DNA of 64,000 nt from contig AP031357.1 of assembly GCA_037833965.1 (NCBI GenBank), forward strand, positions 950,001-1,014,000, in the 5' to 3' direction. The DNA comes from Marchantia polymorpha subsp. ruderalis. Taxonomy: Eukaryota > Streptophyta > Marchantiopsida > Marchantiales > Marchantiaceae. Below the pieces are notes generated by a model, which worked only from the letters and a program-made list of their open reading frames with translations, ran no database searches and was not told the origin of the DNA. A program made the translations under genes and the position numbers. Shown one piece after another: positions 22,674-33,557 of the stretch. Position 1 is the first letter of the stretch. Each line of letters begins with the position of its first letter.

Positions 22674-23452
22674 TCACTTGCAGTTGCAAGGCTTGCATGT
22701 GCACTTATCACCGCACTTGCATCATCCGTTGAGCTGTATTGGAAAGAGCGAATTCATGTTTAGATACTGTTCAACCATTCCAGAATCCAAGAAGTCATGC
22801 TTGGTAAAAGCAATATTTTTGTGATGGTGTGGCCATGTAGCGCCAGAGTAAAGAGGCCGCACAACAGGTATCGCCAATTAAAAGAAGGGTAGCAGCAGCA
22901 TTAAGCTTTGATTAAATTTGAAATGCAAATGTGTATTCAAGATATGCAAAATGACGGGATGATAAGTATCCTCTCATCTCCGAGATCTCGAATGTGTCCA
23001 TATATCTCATAAAGCAGCAACTAGCGAACTCAGCAAATGAGAATCTAGAACGAAATCAGGGAGATGTTTCTTTCAAGTTAAGTTACGATGAGCTATCTGC
23101 AACTCAAACCACAATGTAGATATCTCTCGAGTCTAGATGAGCATAATACATAACGAAGTCATCAATTTTTGGCCAGAGATTGAAGATAGAAAGAGAGTGA
23201 AAGAAATGCACAAGTTCTACTTCATATGCTTCGAATGCGTCTACAGCCATGGTATCTTTAGAATTTTTTCCTGTCAAATACTTGAAGCAAAATCTTCTGC
23301 AAAGTTACAGATAAATACAGAGAGATACACCACGAAAACTCTATTTGTTCCTTGCATATGGGCTTGAAAACCATGTCTTCAGCTGACCTGTTGCCAGTGC
23401 TGCAATTGCAGGCAGAGCCGCATGAACAAGCAGAGCTTCCGCTGTCAGATAT
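22674..23452 (-). pseudogene. Metallothionein copy 3, broken (start codon lost, exon 2 frameshifted)
   Basis: Exon 1 on the minus strand is 23452-23388. The start codon is ATA instead of ATG, and the first cysteine is Ser (SDSGSSACSCGSACNCSTGN). The donor is still present. Exon 2 is about 22733-22674, ends CNCK-stop and is 10 nt shorter than in copy 1. This destroys the frame, and in the original frame a TGA lies just before the C-terminal cluster. The intron keeps the block also found in copy 1 (about 22955-23060 here, 19980-20065 there). Upstream, about 450 bp match the 5' flank of copy 1 in inverted orientation. Confidence 0.8.
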
Positions 23453-23599
23453 CTTGAAATGCTTGAAACGAGAAAGCAACGTTCTGCTACATGGCGAAAT
23501 GGAACCTTTCAGAAGGTTCGAAAGCAAAGGGTTGTGCTGCTGCAAAATCCAGAGCAATTAGTCTCTTTATGTAGTGATTGCCTCTACTAATACCAAATT

Positions 23600-26590
23600 C
23601 AACAGCAGGTGCCGAGGAAAGTAAATACTCAGTCTCATACGCCTTTGCCGAGGCCTTGGGTAGTATCAGCGTAGTACGGCCACTAAAGAGCATTTGGAGC
23701 TCATCGAAGTAACCAGAAATGAATGTTCACCAAAGCGAGACTAAACCTTCCTCTTCCTGTTTCCGTCAGTATCTATTCAGTGCTGAGCTGCGTAAATTAT
23801 AGCTGTAGACCTTAGCTAAGGGCCACATGATGTTCTCAATGCATTCTCCCGCATTCACAATCACCTCCCTTAAAACATGCTAGGGCTCATAAAGTCCTGT
23901 ACTCAAGTTTTCAAGTATGAATGTTTTCGAGTGTTCTTGAGGAGCTGGTGGGTACATTGATTTTTCAGTTTGGACACAACAAATGCATTCCACAACAAAG
24001 GACGTAGCTGCCATTACTTTGTTCTTGAATACCTATATCATTCCTTTCATCGAGCACCTCCCTTAAATCTTGCTAGGGCTCATTAGCTCTTGTAGTCAAG
24101 TATGACAGTAATCGCTGTAAGGCTAAATTTTCTAGAAAAGGACGTGAATGTCATTTTTTGAATGTTACTAGCATAAGAACGACAACTGTATGGATAAGGA
24201 CTCACTCAAGATTTCCATCACTTCGGGGTTGTTTATTTTGGGCCATGCCGGCCAGTCTTCTGAAGATCATGTCACGGCCAGTCTTTCTAAGGATTGTTGT
24301 CCAGTTAAATCCTAAGATGTTGAAAGGTGGATTGAACACTCTAGCAACCTGATCTTCCTTGATGATGCACCATTAAACTGCATAATATTCATGGATGTCC
24401 AGTTCTTACGCTCTAAGACTGGCTTTCATGCTACACTTCGGAGGTGAGCAGATTTAAGGTCAGAAGCTTTTGTTGTCTTCAGGTATCGATAATAGTAACA
24501 AAGCCCGCCAATATATTTGGATGCAATCGATCACCAGAATCCGGCCAATAGATTCGTGGCGGCCTCCACTGTTCATTGGCTGAGCTCTGCCTAGGGTTAC
24601 ATGTAATACTCAACGTCCAAATTTTGTGAGTGTAAGGAACGACTAGTTATACTTCACTTCCGGTTAATTAGCTCTCGCTTTACTATATGCAGTTATCTAA
24701 TTGGTCCATGCAAGGTTATAGGGTTCGTTTATGAGTAGCAATTACTACTTAGGGTGGTGGACCAATCAGAGACCAGGGTATAGGAGAATAAGTGATAATT
24801 AGCCCTAAGTGAGTGATAACTAGCCACTCCTTGAATTTAATATGATATTATACTATATTATACAAATTTGAACATGTACATTGCTCCAAAAGTTCATTAT
24901 AAAGCATTTAAAATGCAGGGAATCGACTTGGAGACGCATTGGTTAGTACGAGTACTCTGAACTTCCCCTCATGCAATGCAAATTTAAGCATTTTCCACCG
25001 TTGATTATGACTATCAACTCGAAGGCTGCCGCTCACTCGCGGCAGATTTCGAGTTCATGTATGAAATCTATTCGATTCCAACAAGTTTGTTATAGACAAC
25101 CAATAGAACCTGAAATCCTATAGTGCAATTTAACCATCGCGGCCAAGGTAGATCATTTGAAAGCGCATGTGATGGCAAGCACCAAGCGCTCTAGTCCCTA
25201 GGCAGAGGCTTTGCCTAGGGAAGGTATAAGGTCAAAGTAAGATCTCAGGAAAGCTCAAGAAGTATACTTACACCATCCTTTAGCAAGTGAGTAATTAGCC
25301 AAGTAGATCTTCAAGCAGAACTTGAAAGTCAACCTTGGTGGATGTAAACTTGTTATGCACACTCGAAATTGGATATCATAGAAATGTAAGATACATATGG
25401 ATCATCACACACACATATAGAGACACACGAGTTATTGAGGTTGTAATACATCTTCACCTTATGTGATCGAAATACATTCAAAGAGATACTATAGTATATG
25501 TTCCTCAAAAAAAAAAACATTACACATTTGCAATTAGTCAACTGCAAAATACCGCTTGAACTGATACACACAGCTGTTCTACAGATGTACAAAAAAATAA
25601 TTCATTATGCATACGACTTAATCTATTATAATGAGTTAAAGTAAATTGTGTTCGACTGAGTGATACAAGCTTAATTCCTTGAAAATGTGAAGACATATCA
25701 GCTAACTTGAATCTGATATTCTGATAGAGAGGCATAAATATTCAGTGCTCAGATGGGTAACAGAGACCTAAAACAACTGTTGAGAAATGGACGGGTTCCA
25801 TTCGTCTGGACTTTTCATGTTTCATGAACCGAGCAGCCTTCCAGAATCACCCAATCTCGGTGTGGAGCTTTCAGATTAGTCTGCTCCTTACCTCTAAAAT
25901 CTGATAATCAAACTCTAGCTGGTTAGAATGTAATTCAATATTGTACATCAAGAAGTCTTAGTGATTCTCCGGGTGAGAACTGGCAGCCTCGATCCCTGAC
26001 TTTCATCGAGTAATTCAACTTCATGCTAAAGTCAACGTGAGATACTACTTCCAGATTGGGAAGTTGCTTCTCACGTTGATTTTGTTGAGATTCCACCAGG
26101 ACTTTCCAATCATCACAAAGAACATGAAACGAGTTACACTATTCTTGAGCAGAAGATTGAACTCTTGTCCCATATGCTCATTCTTACTTTCTGGACTCAT
26201 CTCTATTCATGCTTACCACCGTAGCCATCCTGAGTGAGAAAACCGCATTGGGAACCAAGTTCTTGGCTGAAATATGGTGCAGAGCTAAATTGATGTTTCA
26301 GACCCCGCTTGCAGGTATTGTAACATTTAGAAACATGAGGCTGTGCCTGTACAAATCAACACATTCCTTATTAGTAACCTCATGCTTGATCCTACAACTT
26401 TCGACACTGCATGTTATCAATCTGGCCTTTGGCTGACGTCAAGAGCTGAAAATGTTTCTCAGCTTCGATATATCTGAAGATTCTGTTTAAGTGTGTAGTT
26501 GGCAACCACAACCCACGGCAGCCGCAAAGGCAGAGGAGGTTCTAATTATCATCCCAGATCCTGCCGTTGACCAACCATCGACGGACGCAA
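23600..26590. other. Spacer between metallothionein copies 3 and 2; no gene
   Basis: The first part is the shared 5' flank of copy 3. A direct repeat containing CACCTCCCTTAAA, then TGCTAGGGCTCAT, occurs at about 23860 and again at about 24055. No protein-coding gene is recognised. Confidence 0.45.
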
Positions 26591-26755
26591 TGAGTGGATC
26601 TAAGATCGGTATTAACAGGAGCTGATGGCTGTAGATCTATCACCAGCATATCTCTTTGCTCAGGAACCTCCCGCTTTTCACATCTCTTTCATTCCATTCC
26701 ATATCACTGTCCGTGGTATAGCAGAGCTTTACTTTCTTATCTCATCCATTTCAAG

Positions 26756-27527
26756 ATGTCTGGCTGCGGAAGCTCTGTTTGTCCATGCGGCGCTGCCTGC
26801 AAGTGCAGCACTGGCAACAGGTCAGTCGAAGTCATAGTTTTGAACCCCACATAAAATACATAGACAGACAGAGTTCTCGTAGCGCAGCTGTCTGTATTTA
26901 CTTTTATGCATCTGTATGTATTTATTTGCACAAGTTGCTTCGAGCAAACGTCGAGACGCATTCAAACTAGATGATATAGACATTGGGGACTTCTTTCATC
27001 CGCTTTCTGCTCAATATTGTTCCATCTATTTGTTCATGACTGGAGTATCTAACATGTTAATCTGGAGTGGAGAAATCTACACGGGTTTTAATTGATGGAC
27101 AAAGATCATGGGTTCAGTATAGTTCTACTCTGTGGTTTGAGGTTTAGATAGGTAATCTTGACTCAGGACAAATATGTCTCTAAGTTTTTCCTGAATTCTG
27201 GTTTCCTGACTTTGCTAGCTGCTGACCCATAAGGTCCTTGGACGGATTCGAGAACTCGGATATGAGAGGGTACTCAACCACACGTCATATCTTGAATACA
27301 TATGTGAATTTCATATTGAATTTACGCTCGGATCCTATTGTTAGCCTTCTTATTTGGCGCTGCATGGCCATACGATTTCCGAGATGCCTTTATGGGCCAT
27401 GATCTTATGGATTCTGGAAAGGTTTATCTAATTATGCATTTGCTCTTTCTCGTACAGCTTTGAGGGCGTCAACGAAGGATGCGATTGCGGTAACACGTGC
27501 TCATGCAACCCTAGCAAATGCCAGTGA
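26756..27527 (+). CDS. Metallothionein copy 2 (two exons, 44 aa, one Cys lost)
   Basis: Exon 1 is 26756-26820 and exon 2 is 27458-27527. They join in frame at the same splice position as copy 1. The protein has 44 residues and 10 cysteines. The N-terminal cluster is MSGCGSSVCPCGAACKCS. The spacer is TGNSFEGVNEG. The C-terminal cluster is CDCGNTCSCNPSKCQ. Compared with copy 1, the cysteine at residue 41 is Ser, Lys31 is Asp, and the last residue is Gln. Metal binding in the C-terminal cluster should therefore differ from copy 1. The 637-bp intron carries the conserved block (about 27195-27280). The 5' leader is similar to copy 1 from TTTCACATCTCTTTCATTCC onward. The gene is intact and probably expressed, perhaps with divergent metal preference (inference). 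Confidence 0.82.
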
Positions 27528-27679
27528 GACAGCAGTATCCAAAAGTCCAAATCATGTTGTTTATTTCCTTACAGAAGTCTAATTTCGTAAACAGGGAGTG
27601 GTGTATCTTCGTCAAGATTTGAAGATTATCTTCACGATGAATGTAGAATGCTAAGCTCTATCGTATACCTGACGACATG

Positions 27680-27706
27680 AATAAAGTCAGCAGAAGCTGT
27701 CTGCTG
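27680..27706 (+). terminator. AATAAA and conserved stem-loop 3' of metallothionein copy 2
   Basis: AATAAA at 27680-27685, then CAGCAGA-AGCTG-TCTGCTG at 27688-27706, about 155 nt after the stop codon. Confidence 0.5.
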
Positions 27707-28050
27707 GAAGATTTCTGGTCCTAGGCTGGTCTGGAATACTTACTGCATGCGTGGGAATGAGATAATGTGCACGGAGAATCGATGTGAGTCCAGAAAATGG
27801 CGAGGACTGATTGGAGAGAGACACATAATAGTGAAAACGATAGCGAGTAGCAACTATAACCATGAGTGTGCCAATGGACGAGGGGTAACAAGCAGTCAAA
27901 GTAATAGGGTGGTGGCGATTTATCTCAAGTGCATCATGCGGAGCTCTGACACTGATATCAACTCTGTGAAATGTAGGGAAAGTAGCAGGTACAGGAATTT
28001 TTGAGGATATGAATTTACTGTCTTGTCCTCGCATACTTGTAATCAACATC

Positions 28051-30270
28051 GGAGGACTTTCTATTCTTCTGACATAGGTCTAACCAATAAGTACCACGTC
28101 GATTGCCGTTCATCTTATGTTACTGGAAAAAATGTGAAGTCTAAGCGCATCACTTGATTCAGTAACGAAAGATTAACCTATTGGGTACTGTTAGACATGT
28201 CTCAAATTTTTCCTTTACCACATAGTTGCATTGTTAGGTAAAGGTTGCTCGCATTCTTATAAAATAAGTTTTAAGAAGATTACTTCAAAGAGCACTGTGC
28301 TCAAATTGCAAATTTGAAGCAGGACCAAGGAAATCAAGATGTCATGCAAAGATAAGATCATCAAGATCATGGGTTGCATTATTATTTTTCAATTAATTGA
28401 CTTTCCACTTTTTTTGGGGTGCTAGTGCCTTTTCCCAACCGCATCCTTATTTCCCTCTTTGTAGCAGGTGAAATACCTGGAGTATCCAAGTGATATGCCT
28501 AGTTGGCTGTGAGGAAGGTTCAATTCCTACTGTATCAAAAATTGTGCATCGGATGGATGCCTAGGCATTGAGAAATTGTGTCAACTACGTCAACTATTTA
28601 GTTGAGACCGAAGATGTAGGACGTTCGTTCTAGATAAGAAATAATTCTTTTTGTAGCATTTCATGAAAAAATATATTTCTTGGTCCGTTCCTTATCTTTG
28701 CCAGAGTTCTCTTTTGTCCGCAGAAAACATAAATTTTTTTAAGAGCGGAGGTTTGACGTGAAGCTAGAGAAGTGGTTTGATAAGTAGAGGGAATCAAGGT
28801 TGAAAGTGCGTTCTTTTGACCCCTTGTGATACACTAATCCGTCCCAAAGAACATACATAATCTTTATTCATTCGCTGCAATTTATGAGCATTTGCGAGTT
28901 GGACCATGTAAGAAATGTACTTGAAAGTTTACCTTCATACAGCTCCAATTCATTCTCGTAAATGGCTTGATGATTTTCACCTACGACCACTCTTGGGAGA
29001 GTCACGTAGTGCCCAGACCCTTCTTGAACCCTGTTCGTAAGTGATTCCTTCTGGTTTGCTGCCAAATTTTGCTTAGATCTGCTTGCGTCTCCTGAAAGTC
29101 TGGGGCCTTTTGCATGTGATTCACTGTGCACTATTTTTAACGGGCCAGTCATTCACATTGCCCGGTCGGACGATCGACGGGCAAAATATGCAGCTATACT
29201 TAAGGTGTGCTTCCTGATAGCCGAACACGGCGCGGTTCCTGCCCTTTTTTCTAGCTGGGTGGCGCCATCATGCTGGATGTCTTTGAGTCCGACTAAAGAG
29301 AAAAGTGGAAAAGCTAAAAGAGTTACGTGATGAATGATATATAAAAGGTACTTGATGAATGATGACCTCTTCACTAAATGTTGTGGTATGTAGTGAATCA
29401 CAAGTTGTTATCTATTAGATCTCAGTTTGATAGTTATTTTCAATCTCTATTGGAATCCAAGGTTGGAGTTTTCTGTGCACTACATAATACATCCATCGTA
29501 GTACACACAAGGTTGGGGTTATCTCAGGCGAGTCAACTCGAACTCAGAATTTGAACTCAAACTTGTTCACCACAGAGCTATATTAAAAAAATTTGGTCTT
29601 GCCATTATGCAAGAGACCATATATTAATGTAGTATCACTACAAGAACAATAAGAGCATTAATCCTGTTTCGGGGGAGGTATTGACAGTTGGAATGAAATA
29701 TTCTAGCATGTTTATAAGGACAGTTAGAGACCAATGGATCGATTGTGTAGACATTACCTCGTGACACATAATTGATACACTTAATAATAAAGTCTTGAAT
29801 TACAAAATAGTTCCGAAAACCCTCAGAGAAATCTCTACGCCTTATACCTCTCTCCCCCAATAACTTTTACATAAATTTCAACACCTTAAATTTCTTGTAC
29901 GATGACACAAACAACACGAGACTTTGCATATGGTGATCAAACGCCAATAACTTTATTAAAATGTTTTTAACCTCTCTCTCTCTCTAGCCATACTCCACTC
30001 GCTCATAAACTTATGAATTGGTAATGACCACTTCAGACCCAACTTGGAAGTATAGTTGGAAAATACTTCATCTCTGTCTCCCGGACATCTTCCTTAAATG
30101 AAGGGCGCGATATTGGGCACTTATTGCTCCCACCCTTTGACTCCACGAGGTCCGTCGGAGACGAGGTTACCATTGTTCTTGCAGTCAAGCACATTGACCG
30201 CTGACGATCCTTGCAAAGACCGCGGCCCAAATTCGTCTTATTCTTTTCGTTTTTCAAGAGCAACCTTTGA
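28051..30270. other. Spacer with a possible unassigned exon (minus strand)
   Basis: Mostly featureless. A minus-strand open stretch 29152-28868 contains GHYVTLPRVVVGENHQAIYE and is bordered by an acceptor-like ACTTTCAG and a donor-like GAAG|GTAAAC. A second minus ORF of 81 codons lies at 30278-30033. Neither resembles a protein I know. They may be exons of one unknown gene or chance. Confidence 0.25.
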
Positions 30271-30857
30271 GTAGACATCTTCCAGCCGATGCTTTTTCTG
30301 ATTTAATTTATGTCGTCAGATACTGTATACACAGGATCCTGTCATTCTACGTTTTAAATGTATACGTCGAATTTAATTGTCGCGTAGCCTCACAAAAATC
30401 TGATCTTTGTAGCGGAGCCGCGGTAGATTCATTTTGTCACCCTTTTTTATATAAAGAATCTGAAGCCGACAGGAGCTTTTAGAAAAATGCAGCGGGTCAT
30501 TGCATAGCTCCAAAGGAGTCGGGACATGAGTACCGGACGGGGCAGCGGAAACTGATATCTCGGATATTTTCCCAAAATTTGATAACAGTGTACACCTTCC
30601 TATTTTAGTCATGAGACTTATGTAAGAATGTAAACAGCAGAAGCCAACCCCCAGCCCAGCCGTCTCGTGTTCCTCGGTCGGTTGTCTTTTGCTCGGTTAC
30701 TCTTGCTTGTTGGACTCTGCTTTGCTTGCCTGGCGCTCGGTTCCGTATGTTTTTGTATTAGCGTTGTTGCGCAATAAATTGAATTCAAATTAAACTTCTA
30801 CAATTTTTCACCAAGAATGGAAACAGCATTTTTTAAGCTTTTTTGTACTGCTCTCTC

Positions 30858-31440
30858 TCACTTGCAGTTGCAAGGGTTTGCATCCCTCGCAGAAAGAGCA
30901 AGATTATGCTCAGATACTGGTCGACCGTCCAAGAATCAAAAAATGGTGTTATTATGTCTAGTCAAATAACTTCACTATAAAGCCACAAAGCAGGTTAAAA
31001 GGCTATATCAACCATGAGTTTACGACGTGTATTCAAGATATGGAACCCGACTGGATGATAAGTATCCTCTCATCTTGGAGCTGTCGAAAGTGTCAATGGA
31101 CCTCATTGAGCAGCAGCTAGCAAAGTCGGCAAACCGGGATATAGAAAGAATTGACATACATATCTGTCCCAAGCTCAGGTGAAATATGTAAAAATCGATT
31201 GACATTTGTATTATTTTCTAGACTCTATCTGAGCATGATGCAATATGGAAGCCATGAACTTGTTGATATCTTGCTCCTATAGCAGGGTAGGAACAAAAGC
31301 TTATGCGAATGACAGATAAAAACTACACATTAATTTGAAACTCTACTTTAAATCCGTAACTTCAGCTGACCTTTTGCCGGTGTTGCACTGCACTTCCGGG
31401 CAGCCCTGCAAGAACGAGCAGAGCTTCCGCAGCCAGACAT
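30858..31440 (-). pseudogene. Metallothionein copy 4, broken
   Basis: On the minus strand exon 1 (31440-31371) starts MSGCGSSARSCRAARKCS. The cysteines at positions 9 and 15 have become Arg, and a 5-nt length difference shifts the frame before the donor. Exon 2 survives as a remnant ending CNCK-stop (30858-30860). The intron keeps the shared block (about 31040-31140). A degraded version of the 3' stem-loop region lies at about 30274-30318. Confidence 0.75.
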
Positions 31441-31449
31441 CTCGATAGG

Positions 31450-32106
31450 GTTGACATCTTATGCAACTTCGCAAAAGCTGGGGGAAGGTTCCATGCCCTC
31501 CTCCTGGTGTCCACGCAACTTCGACGATCCGAGCTCCATGTCTACACCAACTCTATGTCTCTACACCAACTCTATATCCCATTGTGTCAAAAATGTCAAC
31601 TGTCTCGAACGGGAAAGCGTCCCGAGCTGAGGATTGCTGGGCCAGGCCAGCATTTGGAATCTACGTCCCTGGGTCCAGAGCAATGTGTATAGTGTGTGCG
31701 ACAGGGAATAATGAACACAGCCGATGATCACGAAGGCTGGCACGGTACTTTGTAATCTCACCAGGTTCTATCTGGGCACCAATGAGTTTCCTGACGCAGT
31801 TGTGGTGCAGCCCCATTGGCCTGCCACGGAAGCCGAGCTCGGCTCTTTTTGACTTTCATGTCCATTGTTCTGCGCAAATGCCGCAGTTGTGCATGTCGAC
31901 AGGCATCACTGCCTTGCAATGGACCAATGGCAGCAGCGTCGATACGTAAGAATATGAACGAAGGAGAAATAAAGAGACGCACAGCAAAACAAGCAACAGA
32001 AAGGAAAAAAAAAGGAAGTTTTAATTTACCGAAAACATTTGTCAGCCACTTTCGCCTGAACGAATCCGAGAAGTTATGGTGTTCTAAAGTACATGAGGAA
32101 ATTACT
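31450..32106. other. No gene recognised
   Basis: Short overlapping ORFs only. There is a small tandem repeat (CTACACCAACTCTATGTCTC type) at about 31543-31577. Confidence 0.4.
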
Positions 32107-32466
32107 TGATGGGACCCGGGAAAACTGAAAACAATTGATGGGACCCAACGGGTTTCATTTTACCCGATGGGACCCCATCGACGGCCTACAGCCCATCGTC
32201 AGTAATGTTCCAATGCGATTTGGGGTTATTTCGAGTAGTCACGCAAGACCATATCGGGCGTAATTCAAACTCATGGTACCCTTCGCTTTCTTAGACATGG
32301 GTGCGAACTCGTCGCCAAAATACAGTGGCGAACACTTCCCACACTATAGAACAAATCAATAGGTTATAAGAACATGGCTGACGGTGACTGTCGAATGGGG
32401 TCCATGGGGGAAAATGAAACCTGATGGGTACCTTAAAGAGCGATGAGTTTCCAAAGGATCCCATCA
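32107..32466. mobile_element. 360-bp foldback / MITE-like element
   Basis: The two ends are imperfect inverted repeats of about 75 bp, beginning TGATGGGACCC (left) and, on the complement, TGATGGGATCC (right). Both contain GGTTTCATTTT. GATGGGACC is repeated inside the left arm. No clear target duplication was found. Confidence 0.5.
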
Positions 32467-33398
32467 AATAATTTACTCAAAGTATATAGGGGTCTTTTCC
32501 GAGTTACATATTTTCCAAGTACATTCAAAATCGTTGTGAAATAAAAAGAACATGGAGCGACATGGTCATGAAATGAAATAACATTGGAAGATCCCAAACT
32601 CTTCATAGGAATTGTCACAAGAACCAATTGCGTTCAATTATTTAGAATATTTTGAATTAGTAAAAATCAAATGAAAACGTACTGTACTGTATTAGGTAAA
32701 TTACAAAAAATTATTTGCACTGTAGTCTTATATATCTGTCATATCATAATAGGTTCACTCCCGATCATATCAAATGGAACATCTACAGAATATTAAATGT
32801 TCTTTGAATCGTAATTAATTTTTACCATCTTATATCTCAACGAGCCCTGGGACTCACGGTCTGACCATCGATGGCACGTCTTTCCGTAAGGTTAAAGCGC
32901 TGAGAGATGTAGTCCTGGACAGCGAAAGCCCATATGAATACCGTGGTATCCCAACGAAAGGCTGGATGGTTGAAAATCAAATCGAGGAGAAAGTTCAAAT
33001 CAAACTTTAGAGAATAAATGACGAGTAATGTTGCTGAAAAGTCAATAGAAAGTATAAGCTATAAGACTAACTAAAGCGATGTGGGATTTTTAATGCCCAT
33101 TAAAAGGTGGCGTGGAGTTTGTCACGTGACACTATCTCTTCAATTCTCGGTGAAGGTTGGCTAAGATATCGGGCTGTTGGACCCAGCCCGCGAAGACCGA
33201 GCCCAACTGACCGGAGAGCAATCGTCTCGTCGGCGGTCAGTCGGAGGATCTGACAGATACTCCCCGACGTCGGGAGATGCCATGAACGGGTACTAAAGGG
33301 GAAGAGCAGGAGGGTTTGGGTGGGCTCTTCAGACACTTCCGCACCCTCCCGTCGAAATTCTCAGAACTAGTTGCAGCATTCGTGCTCGAGTCGTAATC
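32467..33398. other. No gene recognised; GC-rich from about 33110
   Basis: The AT-rich first part changes at about 33110 into GC-rich sequence leading to the short ORF at 33399. This stretch could be its promoter or leader. Confidence 0.35.
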
Positions 33399-33557
33399 AT
33401 GCCAAAGGGCGGAGAGCCGAGGGCCAAAGAGCCGAGGGACAAAGAGCCTCCCAGGAGGGGATCGAATCAAGTGAAGAAGCAGGTGATCAAGGAGTTTTGC
33501 GGGCATGTCACCGATATATACAATCAGTGTATTCATTGCGGACATACTCATTCGTGA
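33399..33557 (+). CDS. Hypothetical 52-aa protein with CxH and CxxC motifs
   Basis: ATG at 33399, TGA at 33555-33557. The N-terminus is charged and Pro-rich (MPKGGEPRAKEPRDKEPPRR). The C-terminus has FCGHVTDIYNQCIHCGHTHS, a Cys/His pattern that could bind one zinc ion. Codon use is GC-rich and the upstream region is GC-rich. I do not recognise it. It may be a first exon or a chance ORF. Confidence 0.25.
   Translation: MPKGGEPRAKEPRDKEPPRRGSNQVKKQVIKEFCGHVTDIYNQCIHCGHTHS

Noticed and set aside
28490..28540. tRNA-like stretch (GGTTCAATTCC with a pairing TGATA/TGTATCA)
   Set aside because: Only about 50 nt lie between the pairing ends. There is no anticodon arm, so it is not a tRNA gene. At most it is a degraded tRNA-derived fragment.
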